A stretch of DNA of 64,000 bases, taken from NCBI GenBank assembly GCA_947062475.1, contig CAMSQA010000008.1, forward strand, positions 1-64,000. The letters are read 5' to 3'. Shown in pieces: positions 35,296-44,411 of this stretch (positions are counted from its first letter, which is position 1; each line of letters begins with the position of its first letter). The notes under the pieces were generated by a model. The model was not told the DNA's origin and did not search any database. It saw nothing but the letters and a program-made list of their open reading frames with translations. This stretch comes from an uncultured Clostridia bacterium. GTDB taxonomy: Bacteria; Bacillota; Clostridia; Christensenellales; UBA1242. The translations under genes and the position numbers were made by a program.

Positions 35296-35341
35296 ATTAA
35301 GTTTTAAATTTAAAATTTTGTTATCAAAAATTGGAGTGGAT

Positions 35342-38300
35342 ATGCAAATATCTGATTTAAACCCTATTAAAAATAAAAAAATAATTTCATCTTTAGGCGT
35401 GGGAGAAAAAGTGTTGTTAGCCTCAAATTCATCACGCCTAATTTTTTTGTCTAGCAATTTTGTAGCTGCAGGAAAACTTAAAAGAGGGCTTGAAGCAATA
35501 GGAAAAAGAGTAGAAATAGTCTCAAATGCCCGTGAAAATAATGATGAAAATGATAAAAACTTATTACCTTTTGTGCAAAGTTTAAATCGGTATATGTCAG
35601 GCCAAATAGATGTACTTATCTTTTTGCCATGTTCGGCAATCGTAAAATTTGATAAGAATAAAATACAAGCATTTAGACTTTCAAAAGGTCAAACAATTAG
35701 TCTTGAACAGGTGACAAAAAAGCTTGTTGAGTTTGGGTATGAGAGGACTGGCCTTGTTGAAATGGGTGGTCAATTTGCCCTTCGAGGGGACATTCTTGAT
35801 ATATTTTCAATTACAGATGATAAACCCATTAGAATTGAACTTTTTGATGATTTGATTGAAAATATATCAATTTTTGACCAATTAAGCATGAAAAACCTCG
35901 AAAAAATTGAATTTTGTGATATTTTTGCCTCATTCCTTCCTTTTGGTGAAGATTGTGCGTTTGACTTAATTGGCGATAAAATATTAGACGAACCTAAAAA
36001 AATCAATGATGAAATTGATTTATTAATTCAAAGTTATAAAGTCTCTTCAATTTACAAAAAAGAAAATTATATTTCATTTGATTATCTTTTTAGTAAAGCT
36101 GATTATATATTTGACAATTATCAAATTGTCAAAGCTGATTATATCAATCAGATGCTTCCATCGCGCAGTTATCTGACAGATTATATGGCACTTAAAAATG
36201 ATATAATTGATTTTAAAAACCTTCATCAAGCGGTGGTTCTTTTTGCGGGTGAGGAAAGATATAAAATTAATCTACAAAATTTCATGCATGAGCAAAATTT
36301 AGCGTACAAGGATTTTGATGATGAGGAAGAAGAGGAACTTGAAAGCGGCGGGGTTTATATTTCTTCAAAATCAATGCCTTACTCTTTTTCTTTTTTGAAA
36401 GAAGGAATTGTAGGAATAGGCTCTGATAGTTTATTTAGAAATTCAATTTCCACGTTTTCTAAAAATAAACATGCAACCTTCTATCTTCCAAAAGTTGGCG
36501 AATATGTAGTTCACACCTTTCATGGAGTTGGCAAATGTATAAGAATTGAGCGAATGAAAATTTCTGATATTGAAAAAGATTATTTTGTCATTGAATATAA
36601 AAAAGGTGATATTTTATATCTTCCTAGTGAAGAGGCGAACACAATTTCAGCATATGTTGGAAGTGAGATTACTCCAAAATTATCATCACTTGGTGGTGGT
36701 GAATTTTCTAGGCTTATTGATAGAGTAAAATCAAGCATAAAAGAGATGGCAATTTCTCTTGTTGATCTTTATAATGAGCGGGAAAAACTGAAAGGTTTTA
36801 AATTCAAAAGAGATGAATTTCTTGAAAAGCAATTTGCTGATGCTTTTGTCTATGGAGAGACTCCTGACCAGCTTCGTGCCATTGCAGATATTGATCGAGA
36901 TATGGAAAGTGACAAAGTCATGGATAGATTAATTTGTGGTGACGTTGGCTTTGGCAAAACAGAGGTTGCTCTTCGTGGTGCTTTCAAATGCGTGTATAAT
37001 GGCAGACAGGTTGCTCTTCTTTGCCCAACAACTATCCTCTCAGAACAACATTATCGCTCTGCAAAGGAAAGACTTGAACCTTTTGGTGTGAGAATTGCTG
37101 TGATAAATCGTTTTAGGACACCTCTTCAAGTTAAAGATATTTTAAGACGGGTAAAAGATGGAGAGATTGATATGCTTATTGGCACTCACAGAATTTTAAG
37201 TGATGATGTCATCTATAAGGATTTAGGGCTGTTAATATTTGATGAAGAACAAAGATTTGGTGTTGAACATAAAGAAAAAATTAAGGATAAATATAGAAAT
37301 ATTGATGTCATCACACTTTCAGCAACACCAATTCCAAGAACGTTGAATATGTCGCTTTCAGGCATTCGAGATATTTCAATTATTGAAACTCCGCCTCGAG
37401 ATAGATTACCTATTCAAACCTATCTTGCAGAGGAAAGTGAACAATTATATAAAGATGTCCTTTTACGTGAAATGGCAAGAGGTGGTCAGAGTTTTATTGT
37501 TTATAATAGGGTGGAAAGTATTGAAGAATTTGCAAATTATATTCGCAATCTTATTCCAGAAGCCAAAGTTGGAATAGCACATGGACAAATGCCTGAAAAA
37601 ATGCTTGAAAATATTATTACAAGACTTTTCAACAATGAGTATAACATCTTAATTGCAACAACCTTAATTGAAAATGGCATCAATCTTCCGCTTGCAAATA
37701 CCATGATAATTGTTGATGCTGACAGATTGGGACTAAGTCAACTTTATCAGCTTCGAGGCAGAATTGGAAGAAGTGACAAACTTAGCTATGCATATCTCAC
37801 TTTCACCAAAGATAAAGTGATAAATGAAGAAGCGTCAAAGAGACTTGAGACTATGAAGGAGTTTAGTCAACTTGGCAGTGGTTTTAAAATTGCTATGCGT
37901 GACCTTGAAATAAGAGGTGCTGGAAATATTTTTGGAAAAGAACAGCATGGTCATATTGAAAAGGTTGGATATGATATGTATGTCAAACTTTTAAATGAAC
38001 AGGTCAAAGAAATTAAAGGTGAGACAATCAAGAAAAAAAGTGATGTAAAACTTGAAATTTCTCTTTCTGCTTTCATCAGTGAAGATTATATTGAAGATGG
38101 AGAACAAAGAGTTGTTTATTATACAAGAATAGGCGATGTTCAATCAAGAGAGGAATTGGAAGAACTGATTACAAGCTTAAATGATGGATTTGGTATTATT
38201 CCGCAGGAAGTGAAAAATCTAGTTATGCTTGCTTATTTAAGAAATATCGCAGGACAATTTAATGTCAATAAAATTGTTTTAAATAAATTTGAAAATACAA

Positions 38301-38476
38301 TCTATCTTGAAAAAGAAGAAAAGCTTATTGATGAAAACTTGGCAAGAAATTTAGACAAATTTAAAGGCAGACTTTCTTTTGATAGTAAGATTAAAATAAA
38401 GTTTGATATTGTTGGAAGCGTTCAAGAAAGGTTGGAAAAAATCGTTGAATTTTTTGAACTTGCTCTCTTAAAATGA
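35342..38476 (+). CDS. mfd: Transcription-repair coupling factor
   Basis: 1044 residues, somewhat shorter than the usual 1150-1180, mainly in the N-terminal UvrB-like part. The order is: UvrB-homology region, RNA polymerase-interacting domain (YVVHTFHGVGKCIRIERM), superfamily 2 translocase with Walker A GDVGFGKTEVA and DEEQRFGVEH, then the TRG region (LRGRIGRSD, IRGAGNIFG) and the C-terminal inhibitory domain. Mfd removes stalled RNA polymerase at lesions and recruits UvrA. Start: ATG 35342 with TTGGAGTGG upstream, eight codons inside the longest frame. pth-mfd is a conserved Firmicutes neighbourhood. Confidence 0.97.
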   Translation: MQISDLNPIKNKKIISSLGVGEKVLLASNSSRLIFLSSNFVAAGKLKRGLEAIGKRVEIVSNARENNDENDKNLLPFVQSLNRYMSGQIDVLIFLPCSAIVKFDKNKIQAFRLSKGQTISLEQVTKKLVEFGYERTGLVEMGGQFALRGDILDIFSITDDKPIRIELFDDLIENISIFDQLSMKNLEKIEFCDIFASFLPFGEDCAFDLIGDKILDEPKKINDEIDLLIQSYKVSSIYKKENYISFDYLFSKADYIFDNYQIVKADYINQMLPSRSYLTDYMALKNDIIDFKNLHQAVVLFAGEERYKINLQNFMHEQNLAYKDFDDEEEEELESGGVYISSKSMPYSFSFLKEGIVGIGSDSLFRNSISTFSKNKHATFYLPKVGEYVVHTFHGVGKCIRIERMKISDIEKDYFVIEYKKGDILYLPSEEANTISAYVGSEITPKLSSLGGGEFSRLIDRVKSSIKEMAISLVDLYNEREKLKGFKFKRDEFLEKQFADAFVYGETPDQLRAIADIDRDMESDKVMDRLICGDVGFGKTEVALRGAFKCVYNGRQVALLCPTTILSEQHYRSAKERLEPFGVRIAVINRFRTPLQVKDILRRVKDGEIDMLIGTHRILSDDVIYKDLGLLIFDEEQRFGVEHKEKIKDKYRNIDVITLSATPIPRTLNMSLSGIRDISIIETPPRDRLPIQTYLAEESEQLYKDVLLREMARGGQSFIVYNRVESIEEFANYIRNLIPEAKVGIAHGQMPEKMLENIITRLFNNEYNILIATTLIENGINLPLANTMIIVDADRLGLSQLYQLRGRIGRSDKLSYAYLTFTKDKVINEEASKRLETMKEFSQLGSGFKIAMRDLEIRGAGNIFGKEQHGHIEKVGYDMYVKLLNEQVKEIKGETIKKKSDVKLEISLSAFISEDYIEDGEQRVVYYTRIGDVQSREELEELITSLNDGFGIIPQEVKNLVMLAYLRNIAGQFNVNKIVLNKFENTIYLEKEEKLIDENLARNLDKFKGRLSFDSKIKIKFDIVGSVQERLEKIVEFFELALLK

Positions 38477-38515
38477 AAATATTTTGATTTTAATTTAAAA
38501 ACAACATCATTTTAG

Positions 38516-38545
38516 TTGAAATTTTATGTTTTAATATGCTAAAAT
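38516..38545 (+). promoter_or_regulatory. Sigma-A promoter of the SurA/PrsA-like lipoprotein gene
   Basis: TTGAAA (38516-38521), 18-bp spacer, TAAAAT (38540-38545). Confidence 0.7.
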
Positions 38546-38575
38546 ATGTTCATATTCATATTATATGGAGATAAA

Positions 38576-40357
38576 ATGAAAACCAAAATTAAAGTTTTTT
38601 TAATGTGTTTTGTTCTACTTTGCATGTCCCTTTTTACAGGATGCTCTTTAGTAGAAACAAACAATGGGGAATTATATAATAAAGTTGTTGCTGATATCTA
38701 TAACAAACAAGGCAAAAAGGTGGCGGAAATTACAAATCGCGACCTATTGGCTGGTTATGAAAGTTATGGTAGTGTTTATGTTCAATATTACAATTATTCA
38801 GTTTCACAAGCGGTCGATATGACTTTAAAACAACTTGAAAATAGAAAGATAACAATTCTTACCGCAGAAGGGCTTTTTGGATTTAATTTTTCTACAGGTG
38901 AAGGTATTTCAGAACTTGAAAAAACTTATTTATATGAGTCCACAGTAGAATCTTTAAACAGCAATTTAGAAAATTATTATAAAGAAATTTTAAATGAAAA
39001 AGATGAAGAAAGTTCAAGTGATGACATTAAATTCAATGGATATGAAAAAAATGTTATATTAGATAAGCGTGAAAATGATAAAGGTGAAATGGAAGTTTAT
39101 CTTAAAAAGCTTGATAAAAAAGATAAAATTCTTGACAATTTCCGTCCTTCAAATGGTCAAAAAAGCTTCTATAATGAAGATGACAAAGCAGAAATTTATT
39201 CAAACTTTTTAGTTAAAGCATTTTCAAGTGATAATTATATTAAAGCAATGAGATTTTATTTAAATGATTTGAAATCTGCTGAATATGGAATGAAGCTTTC
39301 AACTGATACTAAATCTATCTTTGAAAGAGAGATTGAAAGATTATTTAAAATAAACTATGAAAATTATATAATACAAAAATATTCTGAAAGCAATAAAGAT
39401 TCTTCTGATGTAGCAACTGTTTCAACTGATGATATTTTAAAACTTTATTCAAGTAAAGTCAGAGCAGGATATGCAAAATATGTTATCGAAAATAGCAGCA
39501 ACTATTCATCTGATGTAAGTGAAAAGCTTAATGAAGTTTATTATTTTAGAAATGATGAAGAAGCAAATAAATATTTCACTGTTGCAAATATTTTATTTCA
39601 GTTTACAGATGAGCAAAAAGCAAAATATGAAGAGATAAACAAAAAATTATCAGGTTCAGAGCCATATGAAAACTATGAAAGTGATATGAATACTCTTTAC
39701 TCACAAATTCAACCTGTCATTCGTAAATATAATGAAGACACCAAAATATATGAAGAGATTGAAAATGTAGATGATTTGTCAGTCAATGATATTATTTATA
39801 ATAAAATTCAAATAGCTTTAATAGCCGCACAAAATTCTGGTGATGTTAATTTTGTGGGGGATACAATCAACAACTTTATTTACACTTACAATCAAGATCC
39901 TGGCATGATGAATGCTGCCTCAAACTATGTTATTGGTGTTGACGGCGAGGGCAAAGCTGTTTCAAGTTTTGTAGAAGAATTTAATAATGCTGGTTTGAAA
40001 CTTTATAATAATGGCAATGGCAAGATAGGTGATATGGAAGTTGCAAGAAGTTCTTTCGGGATTCATGTGCTTGTTTACACTGGGAAATGCGAAAATCTTT
40101 TTGATGGAATTGATGAAAATTTTGAGCTTAGTGGTGCAGGTTCAAGCATTGCAAACTCAGATAGCGAAACTGCAATTAGCAAGCTTGCAAAAACAAGAGT
40201 TAATCTTTTGGTGGATAAATCATACCTAGATCTTTTATATGACCAAATTTATAAAGATACCTTTTCATATTTTGAACAGGCTAATATAAACTTTTTAAGA
40301 GAAGATTATCAAATCAAAGTTTACAAAGGAAGATTTCCTTCAGCTTTGAAAAAATAA
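38576..40357 (+). CDS. Lipoprotein, SurA/PrsA foldase-like
   Basis: 593 residues. A lipoprotein signal peptide ends in LFTGC (Cys23). The N-terminal helical part (VAEITNRDLLAGYESYG..., QAVDMTLKQLENRKI) resembles the chaperone domain of SurA/PrsA. Near the C-terminus SSFGIHVLVYTGKC resembles the last strand of a parvulin domain. The rest of the parvulin fold is not clear, so prolyl isomerase activity is uncertain. Such lipoproteins help secreted proteins fold outside the membrane, and several secreted proteins are encoded nearby. GGAGATAAA sets the start at 38576. Confidence 0.6.
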   Translation: MKTKIKVFLMCFVLLCMSLFTGCSLVETNNGELYNKVVADIYNKQGKKVAEITNRDLLAGYESYGSVYVQYYNYSVSQAVDMTLKQLENRKITILTAEGLFGFNFSTGEGISELEKTYLYESTVESLNSNLENYYKEILNEKDEESSSDDIKFNGYEKNVILDKRENDKGEMEVYLKKLDKKDKILDNFRPSNGQKSFYNEDDKAEIYSNFLVKAFSSDNYIKAMRFYLNDLKSAEYGMKLSTDTKSIFEREIERLFKINYENYIIQKYSESNKDSSDVATVSTDDILKLYSSKVRAGYAKYVIENSSNYSSDVSEKLNEVYYFRNDEEANKYFTVANILFQFTDEQKAKYEEINKKLSGSEPYENYESDMNTLYSQIQPVIRKYNEDTKIYEEIENVDDLSVNDIIYNKIQIALIAAQNSGDVNFVGDTINNFIYTYNQDPGMMNAASNYVIGVDGEGKAVSSFVEEFNNAGLKLYNNGNGKIGDMEVARSSFGIHVLVYTGKCENLFDGIDENFELSGAGSSIANSDSETAISKLAKTRVNLLVDKSYLDLLYDQIYKDTFSYFEQANINFLREDYQIKVYKGRFPSALKK

Positions 40358-40406
40358 AAATTTTAACAACTTTTATTAAAAAGTTTACAAATAATTTTAG
40401 ATAGGG

Positions 40407-40448
40407 AAAAAAAGATGTTTAAAACTTGACATAAACATCTTTTTTTTG
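40407..40448 (+). terminator. Terminator overlapping the next promoter
   Basis: AAAGATGTTTA / TAAACATCTTT stem with a T-run. The loop carries the TTGACA -35 box of the next gene. Confidence 0.85.
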
Positions 40449-40455
40449 TTAAAAT
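40426..40455 (+). promoter_or_regulatory. Promoter of the flippase-like gene inside a terminator
   Basis: TTGACA (40426-40431), 18-bp spacer made of the terminator stem and T-run, TAAAAT (40450-40455), then 9 nt to the ATG at 40465. Confidence 0.65.
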
Positions 40456-40464
40456 TAATTATAT

Positions 40465-41841
40465 ATGGCTAAAATAAAAAAACAGCATTCTGAAATTGAA
40501 GCTTCAGATAATAAAGATGTAGAAATAAAAGAAAATACCTCACTTAAAAAGGAAGGTAATCTTTTTGATAATAAAGATAAAATACAAAATGAAGTAGAAT
40601 TGAAACAACTTCAAGAAGAAGCTATCATCCTTCAAAAAAGAAAGCTTGATGAGGTTGAACAATCTGTTTCTAAAAGAAACAGTAAAAAAAGTAAGATTTT
40701 AAATTTATTATTTTTTGTTTTAAATATTGTAGTTGTCGCAGGAATATTAGTTTATCAACTTCTCAAAGAAGATATGAAACCAATAGATGGAAAATTTCAT
40801 ATTGGTTCACTTTTTGTTGTTATACTTTTACTTGCATTAGTTGTTCTGACAGAATCAATTGCTGTAAGTTATCTATTAAAGCAAACTACTGGAAAATGGA
40901 AATTTGCCACCTCTTATAAAGTTGCACAACTTGGTAAATATTATGACAGTGTTACTCCAATGGCAACTGGCGGTCAACCTTTTCAAATAACATATCTCAA
41001 ATCTCATGGCATTCCTATTCATACAGCATTGTCAATTCCGCTTGCAAAATATGTTTTTTCACAAATTGCATGGGTAATTACAAGTTTTATTTGTCTTGTA
41101 ATATCTTGGTGTGATAGCAGTTATGGCACTTTTGTTTCTATTGCAAGTATTTTAGGATTTGTATTAAGCTCTATCATGCTTTTTGTGACATTATTTTTGT
41201 CAATTTGCAAAACTGTTGGGAAAAAGATAGTTGTTAAGTGTTTAAAACTTCTTCATAAAATGAAGATTATAAAGAATTACGATAAACAATATGAAAAAAT
41301 CACCAAATATATCAGTGATTTCCAAGATGTTATGAAACAGTATGCAAGCTCTCCAAAAGACTTTATTGTGATGTTGTTTTTGAGCTTGGCAAAAAATTTT
41401 ATAAATTATTCAATGCCTTTTTTTGTGACAAAGTTTTTTATTCCAGATCTTGCTGGCTCAATGTATATAAAACTTTTGGTCATGACCTGCCTTGTTGATT
41501 TATCTTCTTCCTTCTTTCCGCTTCCTGGTGGAACAGGCTTGAATGAAATTTCATTTACTGCTGCTTTTGGGGCTGTTATAGGTTCGGGGCATTCAGCTTA
41601 TCTTGCATGGGTTCTCATTTTTTGGAGAATATGCTCATATTATTTCTATCTTCTTCAAGGAGTTGTTGTTTTGTCATATGACTTTGCATATGGCTCTAAG
41701 AAATATAAATGGGAAGTTGTGCGTGATAATCTGGCACAGGAAAGTGCAGTTTTCAAGCAAGAACAGATTAATAGGTTTAGGGCAGAAAGAGCTAAACGAA
41801 GAAAATCTAAAAATAAATCTGGCATAAGAGAATATTTATAA
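40465..41841 (+). CDS. Lysylphosphatidylglycerol synthase-type flippase domain protein (UPF0104/AglD-like)
   Basis: 458 residues. A charged, probably coiled-coil head (about residues 1-75) is followed by about eight membrane helices. The family motifs are VTPMATGGQPFQITYLKSHG, LSIPLAKYVFSQI and PLPGGTGLNEISFTAAFG, matching the transmembrane domain of MprF-like proteins without the C-terminal synthase. Such proteins are probable lipid or glycolipid flippases. A basic C-terminal tail (RAKRRKSKNKS) is present. There is no SD and the promoter ends 9 nt before the ATG, so the transcript is almost leaderless. The next gene follows at once. Confidence 0.85.
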   Translation: MAKIKKQHSEIEASDNKDVEIKENTSLKKEGNLFDNKDKIQNEVELKQLQEEAIILQKRKLDEVEQSVSKRNSKKSKILNLLFFVLNIVVVAGILVYQLLKEDMKPIDGKFHIGSLFVVILLLALVVLTESIAVSYLLKQTTGKWKFATSYKVAQLGKYYDSVTPMATGGQPFQITYLKSHGIPIHTALSIPLAKYVFSQIAWVITSFICLVISWCDSSYGTFVSIASILGFVLSSIMLFVTLFLSICKTVGKKIVVKCLKLLHKMKIIKNYDKQYEKITKYISDFQDVMKQYASSPKDFIVMLFLSLAKNFINYSMPFFVTKFFIPDLAGSMYIKLLVMTCLVDLSSSFFPLPGGTGLNEISFTAAFGAVIGSGHSAYLAWVLIFWRICSYYFYLLQGVVVLSYDFAYGSKKYKWEVVRDNLAQESAVFKQEQINRFRAERAKRRKSKNKSGIREYL

Positions 41842-41863
41842 CATCTTGTTGCAAAATAATTTT

Positions 41864-42421
41864 ATGAAGATTAAACGAGAAAATTATGGTTGGCTTTTTG
41901 TGACTGTATTGTTGGCAGTGCTTCTTGCATTGTCAATATATTTGGGCGTTTCTGGTTGGTATTTTAAAACAGATATTTCTTATACTACCGATTTAGAACT
42001 TGGAAAAAATGTGCAAATTGCTGTCAAAAAAAATGAAGCTAGTTCTGCCTCTATGAATATTGATGGCTCATATCTTTCTGGAGATAGGTTGCCACAAATA
42101 ATTTCTATAAAAAATGATGAGGATGATGCCTCAGTTTATATGCGAGCCAAAATTTTTATTTATTCAGGTGATAACCAAACTTATAAAATGGATATGGTGG
42201 AAACTGTCAACTGGAAATTTGATGAAGATGATGGTTATTATTATTTTGATGATTTGCTGACTATGCAGAATAAAGTTGCACTTTGCTCTCATATTATAAT
42301 TGATAAAGACACTCATTTGCAGACTGACACCAAATATATTTTTACTGTTGTTGTTGAAACACTAGGCTCTGATGAAGATGTTGTGAAAATTTGGGGCAAA
42401 AATCCAATTCAAAATAGTTGA
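41864..42421 (+). CDS. Exported membrane-anchored protein, possibly camelysin/TasA-like
   Basis: 185 residues. An N-terminal hydrophobic segment (about residues 12-32) is followed by a beta-rich exposed domain. The stretch IISIKNDEDDASVYMRAKIFI has the pattern 'xV.N.g...yvR..i' seen in secreted TasA/camelysin-type proteins, but the match is weak and no SipW-like peptidase is near. It starts 22 bp after the flippase-like gene and is probably in its operon. No good ribosome site is seen before ATG 41864. A TTG six codons earlier is the alternative start. Confidence 0.5.
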   Translation: MKIKRENYGWLFVTVLLAVLLALSIYLGVSGWYFKTDISYTTDLELGKNVQIAVKKNEASSASMNIDGSYLSGDRLPQIISIKNDEDDASVYMRAKIFIYSGDNQTYKMDMVETVNWKFDEDDGYYYFDDLLTMQNKVALCSHIIIDKDTHLQTDTKYIFTVVVETLGSDEDVVKIWGKNPIQNS

Positions 42422-42428
42422 AATACAT

Positions 42429-42457
42429 TTGACAATAATTTTTTACAATGATAAAAT
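42429..42457 (+). promoter_or_regulatory. Sigma-A promoter of the 71-residue protein
   Basis: TTGACA (42429-42434), 17-bp spacer, TAAAAT (42452-42457). GGAGGG follows before the ATG. Confidence 0.8.
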
Positions 42458-42488
42458 AATATAAAATTATAAACTAAAGGAGGGTAAT

Positions 42489-42704
42489 ATGGAAGAAAAT
42501 TTGACACCAAAACGTCCGATTCCTCCTAGACCTATTTTACAAAAAGTTCAAGATACAAAACAGGAAGAAGTCCTTGAAAATGAAACATCAAAAAGCAAAA
42601 GAGAACCATTGTCAGATCAATCAAAATCAATAATATTTGCTCTTTTGGGTTTGTTTGCACTTCTTGGTGGCATTGCAGTTTTGATTGTGATGTTGGTATT
42701 GTAA
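42489..42704 (+). CDS. Small tail-anchored membrane protein
   Basis: 71 residues, not recognised. A hydrophilic Pro-rich head (KRPIPPRPIL) and charged linker are followed by one C-terminal hydrophobic segment (about 48-71, FALLGLFALLGGIAVLIVMLVL) with no residues after it, the topology of a tail-anchored protein with its head in the cytoplasm. It has its own strong promoter, the best SD in the area (AAAGGAGGG) and a terminator, so it is probably well expressed. Confidence 0.7.
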   Translation: MEENLTPKRPIPPRPILQKVQDTKQEEVLENETSKSKREPLSDQSKSIIFALLGLFALLGGIAVLIVMLVL

Positions 42705-42714
42705 TAAAATAAAA

Positions 42715-42749
42715 ATAAGCATGATATCAAAAGGTATTGTGCTTTTTTT
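42715..42749 (+). terminator. Terminator of the 71-residue protein gene
   Basis: AAGCATGATATC / GGTATTGTGCTT stem with G-U pairs and a T-run. Confidence 0.75.
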
Positions 42750-42844
42750 ATCTTTCAAAAAATATAATTAAATGAAGATTTTTGATTTTTGCTTTAAAAT
42801 CGATAATCTTCGACAAATAAAAAATTCTTAAATCAATTAATTGG

Positions 42845-42875
42845 GCAATCATTTTTTTATGAAAAGAATGATTGC
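42845..42875 (+). promoter_or_regulatory. Hairpin enclosing the start codon of the 42859 gene
   Basis: GCAATCATT (42845-42853) pairs perfectly with AATGATTGC (42867-42875). The ATG at 42859 lies in the 13-nt loop and no SD precedes it. Confidence 0.5.
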
Positions 42876-43317
42876 TTTTATATTTATTGTTGTTATGATG
42901 CTTGGAATTGCTTATTTTAAAGACGCTATGCCTAAGGCAGAAAGTTTTGAAAGAGCGGTTATTGTTTCTGACTTTGGGGATTTGGATATACAAGGCGAAA
43001 TTTTAAAAAACGGAAAAGATTTTTATTATTATGTTGATTATGCTCAATGCAAAATTGCTTTAAACAGAAATGGCAATGATAAGATAAAAGGCATTGTTTA
43101 TTATTATAATAAAAATTTAGATTTAAATTACTTTACTCGTAAGTTTAACTATTCAATCTCAGATAAAACAACAATTGAGGATCGTGATGTTTATTATGGT
43201 TATGACGAGGATTATTATGATTTTAGATTTATTAGTGGGAAGAAGATAAATTTTCAACTTGCATATGATGGAAATAATTGGATTTTGGGATATCCAATGA
43301 TAATAACTGGTTTTTAA
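42859..43317 (+). CDS. Membrane-anchored or secreted protein of unknown function
   Basis: 152 residues. An N-terminal hydrophobic segment (residues 3-17) is followed by a Tyr/Asp-rich exposed domain (YYYVDYAQC, YYYNKNLDLNYFTRKF, YYGYDEDYYDF). It is not recognised. It precedes spoIIQ by 53 bp. In other spore formers that position holds ywmB/spoIID, but I see no convincing similarity to either. The start is probably ATG 42859, inside a hairpin loop. A TTG at 42841 is the alternative. Confidence 0.55.
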   Translation: MKRMIAFIFIVVMMLGIAYFKDAMPKAESFERAVIVSDFGDLDIQGEILKNGKDFYYYVDYAQCKIALNRNGNDKIKGIVYYYNKNLDLNYFTRKFNYSISDKTTIEDRDVYYGYDEDYYDFRFISGKKINFQLAYDGNNWILGYPMIITGF

Positions 43318-43370
43318 AAATTAATGTATAAATATCTGCAAATTGTCAATAAATTTCTAGGAGGTATACA

Positions 43371-43934
43371 ATGGAAATAGAAAAAAGAAATGGATTTGTT
43401 GAATTTGTAAAAAAATATGGTATGTTTGTGGTTGTAGGAATTGTTATATTTGCAGTTGCTTTGACATTCACATTGATGGCAACAATTGGGAAGAGCGTGC
43501 CTACAGGAAATACCAATCTTAATTTTAGATTGCCTATGAATGAAGCAAACATTATTAAAGATTTTTCAAATACAGAACTTCAAAATAATGAAACTCTCAA
43601 TCAATGGGAAGCTCACTTGTATGTAGATTTTGCTTCTGAAAATTCTGATGTTTTTGCAGTTCTTGGCGGAACTGTGGCAAGTGTAGAGAATAAATATCTT
43701 GATGGATATACAATTACTATTAAACATGCAAACGGATTTGAGTCTATTTATTCTTCTTTAAATGAAAATATGCTTGTCAAAGCAGGTGACAAAGTTGAAG
43801 CAGGACAAAAGATTGGAACTGCCGACAATACTGCAGAAGGTGAACTTAAAATGGGCTCACATCTTCATTTTGCAATGAAATTGAATAATAATTTTGTAGA
43901 TCCAAACAATTATCTAGATTTGCAGGAAAAATAA
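43371..43934 (+). CDS. spoIIQ: SpoIIQ-like M23 (LytM) metallopeptidase-domain protein
   Basis: 187 residues. One membrane helix (about 18-38) is followed by an extracellular LytM domain. The zinc and catalytic residues of M23 peptidases are present: H82 and D86 (WEAHLYVDF), and H164 and H166 (GSHLHFA). Position one gene before spoIIID supports SpoIIQ, the forespore protein that pairs with SpoIIIAH across the septum. In Bacillus the site is degenerate, while several Clostridia keep it, as here. AGGAGG precedes the ATG and a strong terminator follows. Confidence 0.82.
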   Translation: MEIEKRNGFVEFVKKYGMFVVVGIVIFAVALTFTLMATIGKSVPTGNTNLNFRLPMNEANIIKDFSNTELQNNETLNQWEAHLYVDFASENSDVFAVLGGTVASVENKYLDGYTITIKHANGFESIYSSLNENMLVKAGDKVEAGQKIGTADNTAEGELKMGSHLHFAMKLNNNFVDPNNYLDLQEK

Positions 43935-43988
43935 TATTTAATAAACATTTATTGATATTAAATTTACTTATACAAATTCAACTCCAAA

Positions 43989-44022
43989 TAAAATTGCGAC
44001 AAAAAATTGTCGCAATTTTATT
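43989..44022 (+). terminator. Terminator of spoIIQ
   Basis: AAAATTGCGACAA / TTGTCGCAATTTT perfect stem with T-run. Confidence 0.92.
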
Positions 44023-44049
44023 TACATATTATTTATTTTATGTTATAAT
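44021..44049 (+). promoter_or_regulatory. Sigma-A promoter of acpP
   Basis: TTTACA (44021-44026), 17-bp spacer, TATAAT (44044-44049). GGAGG follows. Confidence 0.75.
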
Positions 44050-44067
44050 TTAAAATATGGAGGTAAT

Positions 44068-44304
44068 ATGAACACTATCGACACAGTAAAAAAAATAATA
44101 GCTGAACAACTTTGTATATCAACTGATGATATTAAAGATGATGCAAATATTCTTGAAGATTTAGGTGCTGATTCTCTTGATGTTGTTGAGCTTTTAATGA
44201 CATTTGAAGATGAATTTAAAGTTTCAATTCCTGATGATAAACTTGAAGAATTGAAAACAATTCCTCAAATTGTCAAAATAATAGATGAAAATATTAAAAA
44301 ATAA
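44068..44304 (+). CDS. acpP: Acyl carrier protein
   Basis: 78 residues, typical and acidic. It carries growing acyl chains in fatty-acid synthesis. The phosphopantetheine attachment site is Ser36 in GADSLDVVEL. Four-helix pattern with EFKVSIPDDKLEEL near the C-terminus. ATGGAGG lies before the start. It is monocistronic, with its own promoter and a terminator that overlaps the stop codon. Placement between spoIIQ and spoIIID, away from fab genes, is unusual. Confidence 0.96.
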   Translation: MNTIDTVKKIIAEQLCISTDDIKDDANILEDLGADSLDVVELLMTFEDEFKVSIPDDKLEELKTIPQIVKIIDENIKK

Positions 44305-44322
44305 GCGGCAGCTTATTTTTTT
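44296..44322 (+). terminator. Terminator of acpP
   Basis: AAATAAGC-GGCA-GCTTATTT hairpin with T-run. It begins inside the last codons. Confidence 0.85.
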
Positions 44323-44411
44323 ATAATATTATCCAAAATATAAACCAAATTTCTACAAATTATGACATAATTCGCAATTCCACCACATAGATTTAAAGGG
44401 TGGAGGCAGAT

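Noticed and set aside
44330-44400. Sigma-E promoter before spoIIID
   Set aside because: A CATAATT-like -10 is present but no -35 lies at the right distance.
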